Assembly: GCA_964058845.1 (NCBI GenBank)
Contig: CAXKVR010000019.1
Span: 310,001 to 374,000 of the forward strand
Length of the DNA stretch: 64,000 nt
DNA from: Carex sylvatica
Taxonomy: Eukaryota; Streptophyta; Magnoliopsida; Poales; Cyperaceae
Direction: 5' to 3'
Made by a program: the position numbers and the translations under genes. The notes under the pieces are model-generated. The model saw only the letters and a list, made by a program, of their open reading frames with translations, made no database searches and was not told where the DNA came from. Below are positions 11,170 to 22,338 of the stretch, piece after piece (the stretch's first letter is position 1; each line of letters opens with the position of its first letter).

Positions 11170-13728
11170 AGCATACTAGGGGTTTCTTCGCTCTCGTTAG
11201 TTCATAGAATTAGGGTTAAGGTTTAGATTTAGGCAGAAGTTTCATTTGTGTTTTTCCTATGTATGATTGACGGCCGCCGACTACTTAATTTCACAACCGA
11301 GAACGACAAAGTTGGACACTTTGATGGGAATTCACATCCGCCTCAGGTTACCGATCTAAAGCTCGAAAATTGAGTTACTTCCTGGATCTGAATTTCTCAG
11401 GTTATCGGACTGAGTAGAATGGAATCGGACAGTCCCTCAGCACGAATCACAAAGCACAAATAATACTGTTCTGCGCCATTTAATGCTGCCGATCAGTAAA
11501 ATTCAATTTCAGCACGAATCACAAAGCACAAATAATACTGTTACTACTATATATTGAATTCAGTCGTGCAATTTAATGCTGCCGATCAGTAAAATTCAAT
11601 TTCATATCCATTTTAGTCATCTCTTTTCTATTGAATTGAATTCTATTTTACAAAATATTTGTTCCGATCACACTGAAAAAAGGAAAGTACTTCACGAGAA
11701 TTGGATTCGCTGATGTGATAAGTCTCTTATACCCTTGTCTTCTCTAACTTGGGGTGAGTGCTGGAGCAAAGCAGTGAAGAGAGAGTCTGAACGGTAGAAC
11801 AATAGACTAGTTGAGAGTACCAGAAGAGTACTTGAGAGAGAGAGGGAGAGAGAGATCTTGAGCAGGAAAGGAGGGGAGAAGTGGAGAGAAAAAGTTGATG
11901 GACATAAAATTATAATATATAATTAAACAGTTAAGAGTAAAACTGAATGAATAAGGATGTTTTTACTAAAAAAAAAACAATCTTGGAACATCTACATCTG
12001 AGCAACTTAAATGAGTTTCTAAATAACTGTTAATTATTTTTTAAAAATTAAAGTCTCTAAAATTTCTAACTCTTACATATTTTTGAAATTAATTATAAAG
12101 TTTCTATTAAGCCACGTCAGCAATAAATTAAAAAAGAGAAATAATTTGAGTCAATAATTTAGTAAATGTGGAGTTAATAAACAGTTTCTTAATAAAAAAA
12201 ATAACTTTCGTGCATAATTTCTAAGTAAGAATCTCTCTCACATTTCTGAAACGGAATTAGAAACAACCACATCATTGTAATACAATGAAAAATATAAGTA
12301 TAAATTTATAATTGAAAATAATATACGAAATGTCTAGATATTATTTTAAGTGAAATAGGTAACATTTTAAAAGCAACTTCTCATTTTATATAACAAATCG
12401 ATAAGATAGTTAAGTTATTTAAAAGTGAATTATTATGAGATTCTCTAAATATCAAACGAACTTAAATAGAGTGAATATTACTCATCAAATTTCTGAAATA
12501 TTAAAGAAACAAATATTTGAAAATTAATAGTGATATGAGATAGATATATGTAAACATTTATATCACTAATGTACAAGGCTTCTTTCATGTGATTCTGGAC
12601 TAATTTGCAAAGTTTAAAATTTTAAAGGTAAATTATGTGAAAATGCCAAATTAACAAAGTACAAAAAGATATAAGAAATTGATCAACGTGGCTCTAAAGT
12701 CACATGGTCCATGGTGGTTGACATCCCATTTTGATCCCCTCTTAACATAGATTTCCTTCGAATTGAATAATCTAAGTGACAATCAGCACTGAGTCACTCG
12801 TTTTTTTTTGGGTTACAGATTTATTATGCAAAGTTAGATAAACACTTCCGGATTAAAATTGACAGCAGGGCCACCTAAAAGTATGAAATTTGGGTTTATT
12901 ATATCTGATAGGGTGCAGAGAGTATATCTCTAGTATCATCCACTATAAAATGTCAGATAATTATTGTAAATAAATTAGGATGTGGCAAAAAACTAATGGA
13001 TGCTATTAGCAATGCATAAAAAGATTCATGCTTTATGTTACGTGTATTGAATGGTAAATAGATGCGGTAGATTGTTGCACTGCCCAGTATTCGAAGTGTG
13101 ACAATCATATTAGAAACTCATAATATAAGAGATGTAGATGCTATTATTCATTGAGTTTTACTCTTGTTCAATTATAAATGATGATTATTAAGATTTTTTT
13201 TTGTGAAATTGTTTGGTGGTGGCTAAATTTATAATAATTAAATTTGTTAACAACATCATTATTCAACCTCTAAATCCTAAGAACTTAGTAAAAAAAAAAT
13301 ATTCATAAGTAAACTCTACCCGTTAACATTATATTTAATTAATCTGATCCCATAAGTGTTATTTTTAGGGTGTAAACAGAGCGAATTCAGAGTGAATATG
13401 CTAATATTAAATTTGTATCCATCTTTCAATTAATAGATAAGAATTAGTATGAATATAGATAGTAAATAAATGTCAAAATTTAAAATCAAATTCGTCTTTA
13501 ATATATATATATATATATATACAAAATGAATAATTGTAGAATAACTAAGTCATAAATTTCAAGATACAAATACTAATAAGAAAGTTAAGAAAAACAAATT
13601 AGAAAGGAAGTAAAATGGAGATGTTCGGAATGGAGGAGGAAAGAAACATAGTACAGGGAATGGAGGAGGAAAGAAACATAGTACAGAAAATAAAAAGGAT
13701 AGCTACTGCACCAGCGCATGGAAAAAGA
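11170..13728. other. Upstream flank of the DUF629-like gene; AT-rich, no gene
   Basis: No coding region is supported. 11438-11605 is a local two-copy repeat: CAGCACGAATCACAAAGCAC recurs after 72 bp, and ATTTAATGCTGCCGATCAGT recurs after 95 bp. 11543-11712 is shared with 32122-32290 in the same orientation. 11838-11860 is a GA-rich tract, and 13500-13520 is an (AT)n run. The remainder is AT-rich without visible structure. Confidence 0.5.
11543..11712. repeat. Dispersed repeat shared with 32.1 kb
   Basis: About 170 bp starting ACTACTATATATTGAATTCA and ending at GAGAATTGGATT recurs at 32122-32290 in the same orientation with very few differences. At 32 kb it directly adjoins the inverted promoter-like copy of the RRM/RNase H gene family. 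It marks a recent rearrangement breakpoint. Confidence 0.85.
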
Positions 13729-14110
13729 GTGGTCTGATACATTTGGAGGCTTGGAGCTTATAATGTGATTAGTCCCACATTGAATAATTAAATGAGTTTG
13801 GAACACATATATATGTCTCTGTTCGGAGTGTCGACAAAATTTTGATTTTGGATTTCCGATAGAAGCAGTTATCTGTTTAGTTCACGTGTCAGAAAATTTA
13901 TTCGTTTCGGAATTAGGACTTTTTATTCAAATGTGTCAAATTATCAATTCTGTTTATTCATATTCGGAGCGAATTTGGTTTGATATTACCGTTGTAATGT
14001 CATTGAGATAATATGATGATAATATGGTCTTCATTTAATAACCCACCATAAATGTTCAGCTTTCACTGCAGTAAATTGAAAATCAAATAAAGCGGAAGAA
14101 AATATTTCAT
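13729..14110. repeat. Direct duplication, copy 1, with a TCCCACATTG/TATA element
   Basis: The segment from GTGGTCTGATACATTTGGAG onward is repeated at 15175-15560 with few changes. Both copies contain AGTCCCACATTG followed about 25 bp later by TATATAT. That resembles the upstream element plus TATA arrangement of plant small nuclear RNA genes. No recognisable snRNA body follows, so a functional promoter is unproven. Confidence 0.8.
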
Positions 14111-14256
14111 TAACAATGAGATGGATAAAATATTAAATTAATGGAACAAACGCAGGACATGACTTAAATTAAAATGAATAATTTGGGTCTACTTGAAATT
14201 GTTCAGTTGTTCTCTCTCCGTACAATCGTTGAGGTGCCGGGTGCCCTATGACACCG

Positions 14257-14450
14257 GAGTGCGTATCCTCTCCTCTGAGATATCTCATATTTTGCGTGAC
14301 AAAATATGACTGACGTGTCCGGTGCCTATTCGGGGTGATGTAGGGGGCAAGTATTATTTGAGCTTTGAGATTCGCACAGAACGTATTGCAATGGTTGAGG
14401 TTTTTCAAAAAGTCACGCAAAATATGAGATATCTCAGAGGATACGAATTC
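14257..14450. mobile_element. Mutator-like MITE, 9-bp target duplication
   Basis: A 194-bp element flanked by perfect copies of ATGACACCG (14248-14256, 14451-14459). The inner inverted repeats at 14272-14300 and 14412-14440 are a perfect 29-bp match (CCTCTGAGATATCTCATATT and onward). It is the same family as 406-584. The related segment at about 15597 (GTTGAGGTGCCCAATGGCAC, then continuing as downstream of the element) lacks it. Confidence 0.88.
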
Positions 14451-14465
14451 ATGACACCGACACCC

Positions 14466-15085
14466 CAAACAAGATGGATTCAAATATGCAAGTACTCTCA
14501 TATTCTTCCATCCGGACCGTTCAAAATCAATCACACACCTTCAATTAACATCAGTGTCATTTCTACCTATATAACACTAACTCTAAAATCTATCAAATCG
14601 ACTTCAAACGAACCGTTCAAACCGATCTACTTCATTAGTTGTGCATTTACATGCAAAATTTACAACTTTTCGAATTTATTTAGTATTAGATCAAGCAGTC
14701 AAATATATGAGTTTTTAAGTTAATATACATTAATTTTTCAATATTTTTACCGCTTGATTTGATACTAAAATAACTCGAAAATATAAAAATTCTGTATGTA
14801 AACACATCACACATAATGTAAATTAGTTTGAATGGTTTAAATTTGTCGTTCGAAGTCGATTTGATAAGTTTTAGAGTTGGTGTTATATAGGCTGAAATGA
14901 CACTGATGTTATACTGGCAAAACTCTATATTATATTGATATAAAAGAAAAAAGTAATTGAAGCCATATGATTAATTTTGAACAGTTCGACTAAAAGAATA
15001 AGATAGTGCTCCTTTTCTAGCAGATTTAAATCCAAACAGAACTTAAACCAAGTGAAAATTGTTAATCAGAAAAAAAAAATTCCCA
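14466..15085. mobile_element. MITE-like inverted-repeat element (family A)
   Basis: The left arm starts near GGATTCAAATATGC and contains CCGTTCAAAATCAATCACAC. The right arm contains TTGATTAATTTTGAACAGTT-type sequence and ends near AGCAGATTTAAATCC, giving imperfect reverse complements. Related shorter hairpins lie at about 15640-15815 and, split by a hAT-like element, at 45355-46357. Ends are approximate. Confidence 0.5.
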
Positions 15086-15174
15086 ATCCGCAGGATTAGA
15101 AGAACAGTTCATATTTCTGCCCATTGTACAGGTTAGGGTACGGATCCGGATCCGCAGACATCCTACTCAGCAGA

Positions 15175-15560
15175 GTGGTCTGATACATTTGGAGGCTTGG
15201 AGCTTATAATGTGATTAGTCCCACATTGAATAATTAAATGAGTTTGGAACACATATATATGTCTCTGTTCAGAGTGTCGACAAAATTTTGATTTTGGATT
15301 TCCAATGGAAGCAGTTATCTGTTTAGTTCACGTGTCAGAAAATTTGTTCATTTCGGAATTAGAACCTTTTATTCAAATGTGTCAAATTATCCATTCTGTT
15401 TATTCATATTCGGAGCGAATTTGGATTGATATTACCGTTGTAATCAATGTAATGTCATTTGAGATAATATGGTGATAATATGGTCTTCATTTAATAACCC
15501 ACCATAAATGTTCAGTTTTCACTGCACTAAATTGAAAATATTTCATTAACAATGAGATGC
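15175..15560. repeat. Direct duplication, copy 2
   Basis: Second copy of 13729-14110, including the TCCCACATTG/TATATAT pair. It is immediately preceded by a small segment also found at 6240-6275 (ATCCGCAGACATCCTACTCA). A third, more diverged relative of its 3' part lies near 51270-51430. Confidence 0.8.
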
Positions 15561-15639
15561 TACTTGAAATTGTTCATTTGTTCTCTCTCCGTCCGTTGAG
15601 GTGCCCAATGGCACAGACATCTCAAACAAAACGGATTCA

Positions 15640-15815
15640 AATATGCTTCTTTTCAGGAAATTGATCACACAATTTCAATTACATCTGATTTATTTTAATA
15701 TATTATATTCATATAAAAGAAAAAAAATAATTGAAGCCGTGTGATCGATTTTGAACGGTTCGAATGAAAGAATAAGAGATTGCTCCATTTTCTCAAGAAA
15801 AATTAGCAGATTTAA
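15640..15815. mobile_element. Short MITE hairpin (family A)
   Basis: The left arm GGATTCAAATATGC...GAAATTGATCACAC faces the right arm GTGTGATCGATTTTGAACGG...AGCAGATTTAAATTC. It is a compact member of the family at 14466-15085. No clear target duplication was seen. Confidence 0.5.
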
Positions 15816-16060
15816 ATTCAAACAAAACTTGAACCAAGTGAAAAGACAATATAGCGAGTCTAATCCCGACATTTTTATTTATATCCAACATTTAATATAA
15901 AATTTCACTTTTATTCAAGTTTTTGATTTTTTTTTTAAATAACCAATCCAATGTACAGTACAGTGGGTTTGATTTTTATTCCGATCTGCTGTATCATGCT
16001 GTATCAAACAACAGATCGGTTTTTTTTTTTTTACCAATTAGAAGTTTTAGATATAATTTA

Positions 16061-17254
16061 TGTTGGTCTCAAAAGCATCTAAAGGGGGTGAATAGGCATT
16101 TTTATATTTTGGTCTAAGTAATAATAATCTAGCGTGTCTATAAGTTATTCTTAGCGGAAACTAGAATAATTTTATTTTAAACTAAATATAAAATAAATAA
16201 AGTAAATATTATAGTTTAGAGACACTTGACACGAGAGTTATTTATGGAGTTCGGCACTAACGCCTACGTCTCCGGGACTCGCGACATTCTAGATGACGCA
16301 CCTTTCTTTACCTAATGAGAAAGGAGTACAAGGTGAAACCGGTGAGCCCTTACAAATTTATGGAAAGTCACACGGTCCTAACAGGAGCACTAAAGGCTCA
16401 AAGAAAATAATCTGAGTTGCGAGGACTTAAAAGATTGCAAGGTGAGCGCGAGGCTCAAGATAACAAGGGTTACAAGGTGTTTATAGTAAATAAAGATCTT
16501 TCACAAATCACTCCGGTTGTTGAAGTTGATTGAATATGGTGGAGGAGATTTTTGATTGTTGAAGGAGTATTGCAGTTTAAGGTCTAGCAATCATGGGGGC
16601 TCTCTTGTGAATAGAGGAGATAAAGTTTGGCGGCTAGAGCACACCTTAGAAATCTAGGTTTATTCTTGTTTCCATATGTGATGTATATCTTCCAAGACCT
16701 ATACTGATCCATATGTTCATATTATGAACAAAGTTAATACATAGAGGTTGTAGATCTCGGTCTGCTGAAAATTTTAAGCTTTGATTCACTCAAATCGGAG
16801 TTGGTATGACCAAACGGTGGCTAAAATACGAAAGGTACGCAATGCTGACAAACCATAACGGTCATGACTATTGTCACGGTCCCGGCCACGGTCCGGCTCT
16901 GACTTGCTTAGCGTTCGGTGACGCTAAAACCTATTTTATGCGTCACGGGATTTATTTATTCTGTTATAACGGTTTAGTTTTTAAAACGTTATAACGGTTC
17001 TTAACTGTTTTGGAATTTCAGCACTCTTCAAACAGGCGTATCTTGGTGCTCGAGTGTCCGATTTTGGCATATGACCACTTTTTGAAAAACTTGTGAAGAG
17101 TAGATGTTGATTATGAAGTCTTGGCATTCATTAGAACATTTCTACATCTTATGATCCTGCACACATCTAAACTCAAGGAAACTGTTAAATGCAATTTATG
17201 TATGTTTTGTAAATCTAGTCAAACAAATAAGTCGAGAGCTCTCAAAAGCCAACA
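16061..17254. mobile_element. Probable solo LTR or short LTR-type element
   Basis: A 1,194-bp insertion beginning TGTTGGTCTC and ending GCCAACA, that is TG...CA with 6-bp inverted ends TGTTGG/CCAACA. The flanks are ATTTA (16056-16060) and GTTTA (17255-17259), a 5-bp duplication with one mismatch. It interrupts one arm of the surrounding foldback element. The phrases GAGGGGGTGAATAGG-like near 16080 and ACGCCTACGTCTCCGGGACT near 16260 are, from memory, typical of plant repetitive DNA. No protein domains. Confidence 0.6.
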
Positions 17255-17369
17255 GTTTATTTTATTTTATGATTATTTTTCACCAAAGACCCTGAAAATT
17301 TAATTACCGATAGCCTTAAAGTATTTTTTATTACAAATAAATTCAATTACATATATTTTATTTTAATCG

Positions 17370-17740
17370 CGTAGTTTAACATAATTAGCATAATTAGCGT
17401 AATTTAGTTTAGTTAGCGTATTTTAGTGTAATTCAGCGTAGTTAACATAATTTAGTCTAATTCAACGTATTTTAGTATATTTAGCATAATTTATCACAGT
17501 TAAGCATAATTAGTATAATTAGCGTATTTTAGTGTAATTTAGTGTAATTCAGCGTAGTTAGCGTATTTTAGCCTAATTCAACATATTTTAGTATATTTAG
17601 TGTAATTTAGCGCAATTAAGTAGCGTAATTTTGTGTAATTACCGTAATTTAGCGTAGTTAGTGTAATTACTTAATTTATCATAATTACGTTAACTACACT
17701 AAATTACGCTAATTACGCTAAATTATGCTTAACTATGCTA
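17370..17740. repeat. Degenerate short tandem repeat (TAATTTAGCGTA-type)
   Basis: Dozens of variants of a 9-12 bp phrase such as AATTTAGCGTA, AATTAGCGTA and AATTCAGCGTAG run through this interval. Near 17680 they flip to the reverse complement (TACGCTAATTACGCTAAATT). It forms the loop of the foldback element. Confidence 0.85.
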
Positions 17741-17965
17741 AATTACGCGATTAAAATAAAATATATGTAATTGGACTTTCTTTTGTAATAAAAAATAATT
17801 TAGGGCTATCGGCGATTAAACTTCCCGTATCTTCGGTGAAAAATAACCATTAAATAAAATAATATATATCTAAAATTTCTAATTGGTTAAAAAAAATAAG
17901 AATTTATTTTCCAATCTGCTGTATGGTACAGTGGATTGGGAAATAAATTCTTCTTTTTTTTTTAA

Positions 17966-18916
17966 AAGAAGAATAATGTCAAAATCATCTTCCTTTTCTA
18001 TATATAGAAATCATGGAAAAGATAAAACGGTACCTTAAACATAAATTGCATTGTAGATGCTGAATTGTATAATAATTAATATTTCTTCCTACAATCCTTA
18101 ACTAATATAAAACGGACAAATTTTTTTTTTTTTTGTAATTATTATAAAAAAAAACAATGTCCAAGAAAACTTACCTTTCCCTGTCAAAAAAAGTATTCTG
18201 TTCTATTTTTTTCGGTCATTAAATAAGCATCCAACGACTCAGTTTCAAAATTTATCAGGCATTATTCTTTAAAATAAAATAAAACATGGCTGCCTTGACC
18301 ATACGAATTTTAGAGAAAAAATCACAGCGGCTCAACAACATAGGACGATGCATATCTGCCTTGAATAAGATTTTCTGAAATTTTTATTTGTACCAACTTT
18401 GAAAAAAAAAAAAAAACCAAAAAACTGTAATTTCTGAGTAATTCGAATTTTATCACGACCTCATAACACATGTGCTGACTCAAATGCTAGAGTTCGTACT
18501 ATGCTGATGCAAACCTAGATAACGGGTCAGATCAATTGTTTGAATTTTAAAAATTAAAATAATTTAAATTGAAATATAATCCCGCACAAGTCAGTAACCA
18601 TAATCTCACTCTGAACACAATACGAATAAAATAATTTTTCTGACATTCTATCTGGTAGAACCATTAGGTCACGAGAATTTTTATTCATAGAAAATATTAT
18701 AAAATAATACAGGAAAAGGAAAAGTACATTTTACGAGTGTACTGCTGTTGATTAAAATAACATCAATCCAGAGCTGATTTTACGAAATTATATTATATAT
18801 TATATAGTAATGTAAAGACGATTTATTGCAGCATTGCTGTGAAAGTTTATATGTCTCGGAGCATTAGTTTGTTCTCTTGTGATTTTTTTTAAAAAGTAAT
18901 TAGTACATTAATTTGA
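17966..18916. other. Intergenic with a captured gene scrap
   Basis: Mostly AT-rich. About 18030-18430 is an inverted, diverged copy of 50150-50620. Within it lies a short open frame (separate entry). The remainder, including 18480-18900, shows no gene. Confidence 0.5.
18286..18378 (+). pseudogene. Captured gene fragment with a MAALTI start
   Basis: A 30-codon open frame beginning MAALTIRILEKKSQRLNN and ending SALNKIF at a TGA. The inverted copy at 50159-50353 reads MAALTIGILEKNSRRLNN and continues past the same point as HQHRASLLEEQGIQTW. Codon-level similarity across both copies, with substitutions keeping an amphipathic helical character, suggests a first exon of a real gene carried as a scrap. 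I do not recognise the protein. Confidence 0.4.
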
Positions 18917-19265
18917 AGTATGTAGGTTTCCGATTAATTTATAACAATATAACAAGTAGAGCTTTTGATTATTATATATGTTTTTTGGCTGTATTGATTA
19001 TTTTATTTGTAGATTGTTCACATTCCAAATCACACGAAAATTTTTCTTTGAGCACAATGAAATATTATTTCTAGTTTGACTTATTGGTTACGAGTATAAA
19101 AAAATGATTTATTTAAAGTAACAAATGTATAAAATAATTATTTATTTTTATTATATTGGAATCTAAGAAAATTAATATTATATATTAACAGATAGAAAAA
19201 AAAATTCAACACTTGGAGAAATAATTAGAGACAAAATTGTCTATCAATCAAAAAAGAATTATGCA
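18917..19265. repeat. Dispersed repeat, copy 2 (paralogue of 1-375)
   Basis: Direct, moderately diverged copy of 1-375 with a single unit of the 22-bp repeat and without the MITE at 406. It lies immediately upstream of the promoter-like region of the RRM/RNase H gene. Confidence 0.7.
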
Positions 19266-19289
19266 GCACCCCTATTTCTGCGTGCTCAC

Positions 19290-19860
19290 TGCTCACCCCT
19301 CATTTGGGCATGCCAACTGCCAAGAGAGAGGGACTGAAGGGGTCTGCCATTGACAGGTGGGTCCTACCTCGTTTAAATGAATATTATATAGTTTCTACAT
19401 CTTCGATCTGATCAAACGGCTGCGACTAATTTCTTAGTCGATATTGAAAATCTAAAATAGAGAGGAAAAGAAATAGATTGATCTAAACTTTCTAATTAAC
19501 TAAATGATTTCAAGGTTTCTTTCGTATATATGGTGAAAATTTATTTTCCTAATTCATGTATTAATATACGCATTTCATATTGTATAGATTTTCTATTTTT
19601 GAAAAAAATAAAAAATGTTACGGCCGTTACAGATCTTGACATGTGACTGATGTTTTGCCTGAAGAAACTGATGTCCAGAACTCAGGATAGTTAGAGAGTG
19701 GTCCCACAAGAGAATTTATAAGTTAAGACAGATGGTATATAATAGATAGAATACAAGGAAGCTACAAGTAAGACTTGAGAGAGAGAAAGAGTGGATTGTT
19801 GGATGGAGGGTTGAACTTGTGTTTGGAATAGGGTTTTCATTCTCGGGATATCTAAATCGA
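19290..19860 (+). promoter_or_regulatory. Probable promoter and leader of the RRM/RNase H family gene
   Basis: This region lies upstream of the first recognised exon and is the part shared with an inverted copy at 32300-32826 and partly with 42360-42725. A TATA-like run GGTATATAATAGATA is at about 19733, followed by a GA-rich leader (TTGAGAGAGAGAAAGAG, 19777 on). All three copies keep the phrases GACTGAAGGGGTCTGCCATT and AGATCTTGACATGT or their complements. Promoter function is inferred from position and the TATA match. Confidence 0.4.
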
Positions 19861-20825
19861 TACATTTAAACTAGTAAATACATTTTGACCGATTTTTTTT
19901 TTTTTCTATTCAGTGGAAAACCAACTTAGCCTTCTTTACCAAGTTCCCTCCCAAAAAATATTATCTCTTTCTAGCTCTAGCATCCGAAAACCTAGCCAGG
20001 TTAGATCGGAAATCTAGCGATACTTTGATCTATTTTGGTAGTAAGTTAATTGTTCTTCGTTTGTTTTTTGTAGGATGTTTTTCGGAACTCAGAAGATAGC
20101 AGGTCTACAGAATGTGAATTTAGAGAATTTACCTCGTGGCGGATGAGGGTTGGTCAAAAGAGGTAAGTAATCTTTTTATTTTGAATAAAACCCATAGAAA
20201 TTGTTACTTTTGCAAATGAACCCACAAATAAGACTTTATCTGTCACCACCCACCAGCAAATAACACTAAAACTTTATTTCTTGTATTTTAGAATTTTTTT
20301 GCAAGCTTATGTATTGACAAAGACAGATGTCATGAGATGTATATCACCACGGGTACCGACAAATTGACGGCATCTTTAGAGCCTGAAACACTACTTATTC
20401 TCCCACGTGATGGTTCTGAAATAGGAGTTGAAAACTTACCTCTAGAGGTAAATGAAACGGATGTCAGAACTATCTTTGAAGAACATGGGACTATTAGGAA
20501 AGTAAGTTTTATTATAAGTAAATCTTTAATTTGGTAATAATTGTTATAATTGTTAATCTAATTTTTATATTTCTTGTAGCTTACATTTTCGAAAGATATT
20601 AAGTCAACCAAAATGGTACTATTGTTTGTTTCTCCTGCAATGGCAGAGAATGCTCTAAGGAAGAACGGTTATCATTTTCAGGTAAAATTAACTAGCATTA
20701 TTATTTCTCTAAAAATAGATTTTATTTTCGTACTTGTATTTTTTTTTTGCCAGTTAAATGCCCGTAGGCTTCTCATTCATAAAACAGAGTGTTTACATCA
20801 CATGTTCCCTCTTACATTGACATAG

Positions 20826-21960
20826 GTCTGAAATTAGGGAGAGTAAAACCTAAGTATTCAAATCTTTCTTTTCTACCAAAATTTGCAAGTTCATGGGCTT
20901 CAACATTAAACTCCCTACTTGTGTATACACAATTGAAATATTTTCACTATGAGCCTGTCAGTCTACACTAGTCGGAGGTCCTTGCTGCTGTAGGAGTTTT
21001 GCCAGTTGTAGAGAGTCAGTATGGAAGGTACACTGAAGAATTCCTTGTTGTATTGCACCTTTAACTGCTCTTAACATTGCAAGTGCCTCCATGTGAAAAA
21101 GGGAGTGAGCTACACTGTAGCTGACCTTATAGCATAGTACCTCATCCCTAGCATACAGCACATACCCTGTTCCACCATTGTCTGGTTCAGAAAATGACCC
21201 ATCCACCCAACAGTTGTTCCCATGATGGTCAATCTGTACTGCACACTGTGCGCCTCCTGCACTGCATGACCTGTCAACATTTGCATACCCCTGTTTACCA
21301 GCAACTGGAATTCAGCAGCTGATCGTATAATATCCTCCGGTCTGTGCTTGTGTTCCTCATAAAGGCACTGACATCTAGCCTTCCATACAGCCCAAATAAT
21401 AGTAACCACCTTTATCATAAACTCCCTATTCGAGTTCTGACTAATGCCTGCCAGGATGTCACCCATGTCACCCATCAGTCTGTCAGTTCTTAGCCCCAAT
21501 GAGGAGAACCAAACCGCCTTTGCTCTGGTGCAGTAGAATAGGGCATGGGTGGTTGTTTCATCAGCAAGTTTACAAACTGGACATGTGGGCTGAACGTTAG
21601 GCATACGTGTATGAAGCTTAGCCAGTGTAGGGAGTGCATCCTTGACGGCCTTCCACTGAAAAACTCTGACTATCTAAGTTGCGATGTCTCAGCCTCTCAG
21701 AGGTTTTTCATGAGAAGGGCTGAGTTGAGTACCCGGATATCTCGAATACCTAGACCCCCATCTCTTTCGGCATGGTTATCTCCTTCCAGCTTACCAGCGC
21801 CATGTAACCTCCTTGACTTTTCCCCCAAAAATCTTATGATTCTAGTCTCAATCCTATCCAGGACCCTTTTATGCACCTGTGTAGTGGTCAAATGATAAAC
21901 TAAGAGAGACTCAATCACTGACCTGATAAGAGTACTTGTATTCTCATGGTCTCAAACGTC
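20826..21960 (-). mobile_element. L1-type LINE 3' fragment (zf-RVT and RNase H)
   Basis: Minus-strand reading from 21918: the tail of the reverse transcriptase region (RDGGLGIRDIRVLNSALL), then a zinc-knuckle zf-RVT region (PTCPVCKLADETTTHALFYC), then an RNase H domain (MDGSFSEPDNGGTGYVLY ... HMEALAMLRAV ... FHTDSLQLAKLL). Frames change at about 21206 and 21604-21697, so it is decayed. It lies in intron 3 of the RRM gene. The last 60 bp of the domain are also at 30.88-30.96 kb in the other orientation, followed there by the RNase H tail REFNVEAHELANW, so the LINE insertion is older than the duplication. Confidence 0.85.
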
Positions 21961-22338
21961 ACATGGCTAATTGAACCTGCTTCACTAATTTTATCCAAAA
22001 TATTTTATGTTATTTTGTTGGTTGTATGGTTTCGAGACTGAGCCGATCCAGAATTCGAAACTCAAGTTGAGTTTGACCCAACTTATTGTTTGTATGGCAC
22101 TATTAGATATTTTAAAGAGTGTAAGGATGTATTAGATATTATATCTAATTCAATTTCTCATTTTTTATAGGGGAATTATTTGAAAGTTTACATCATTAAA
22201 TGGCAAAACTGTTTTTCCTGTTTTTTTTTTCCATATTCTTGGAATGAAAATAAGTTCAAAGATGCTGTTAACGAGTTGGGTCCTGGAACAGAAGGATTTA
22301 AGTTTAGAGAAGAAAAGCTACACAATATTATATTTTTA

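Larger units (their letters stand above)
15935..17965. mobile_element. Foldback element split by an LTR-like insertion
   Basis: The outer inverted repeats are about 15940-16060 and 17870-17965 (ACCAATTAGAAGTTTTAGAT against ATCTAAAATTTCTAATTGGT). The next inner arms are 17257-17368 and 17738-17865 (TTACATATATTTTATTTTAA and reverse complement; CCGATAGCC and GGCTATCGG). The left arm is continuous only if the insertion at 16061-17254 is removed. The centre is an array of degenerate short repeats. No coding content. Confidence 0.65.

Noticed and set aside
10927..11174. Minus-strand open frames running through the GAAA repeat
   Set aside because: The repeat is in intron 1; the GT at 11023-11024 and the phase match with the next exon support splicing before it.
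13808..13860. Possible U6 snRNA start (GTCTCTGTTCGGAGTGTCGA) after a TATA-like run
   Set aside because: It begins directly after the TATA run instead of about 25 bp downstream, and the similarity to U6 fades after the first 30 bases; the central conserved U6 region is absent.
20754..20825. Extra exon TTAAATGCC...TAG after the RRM exons
   Set aside because: The last RRM strand is completed by the 22171 exon in phase; this segment adds unrelated residues and a stop and is better read as intron next to the LINE.
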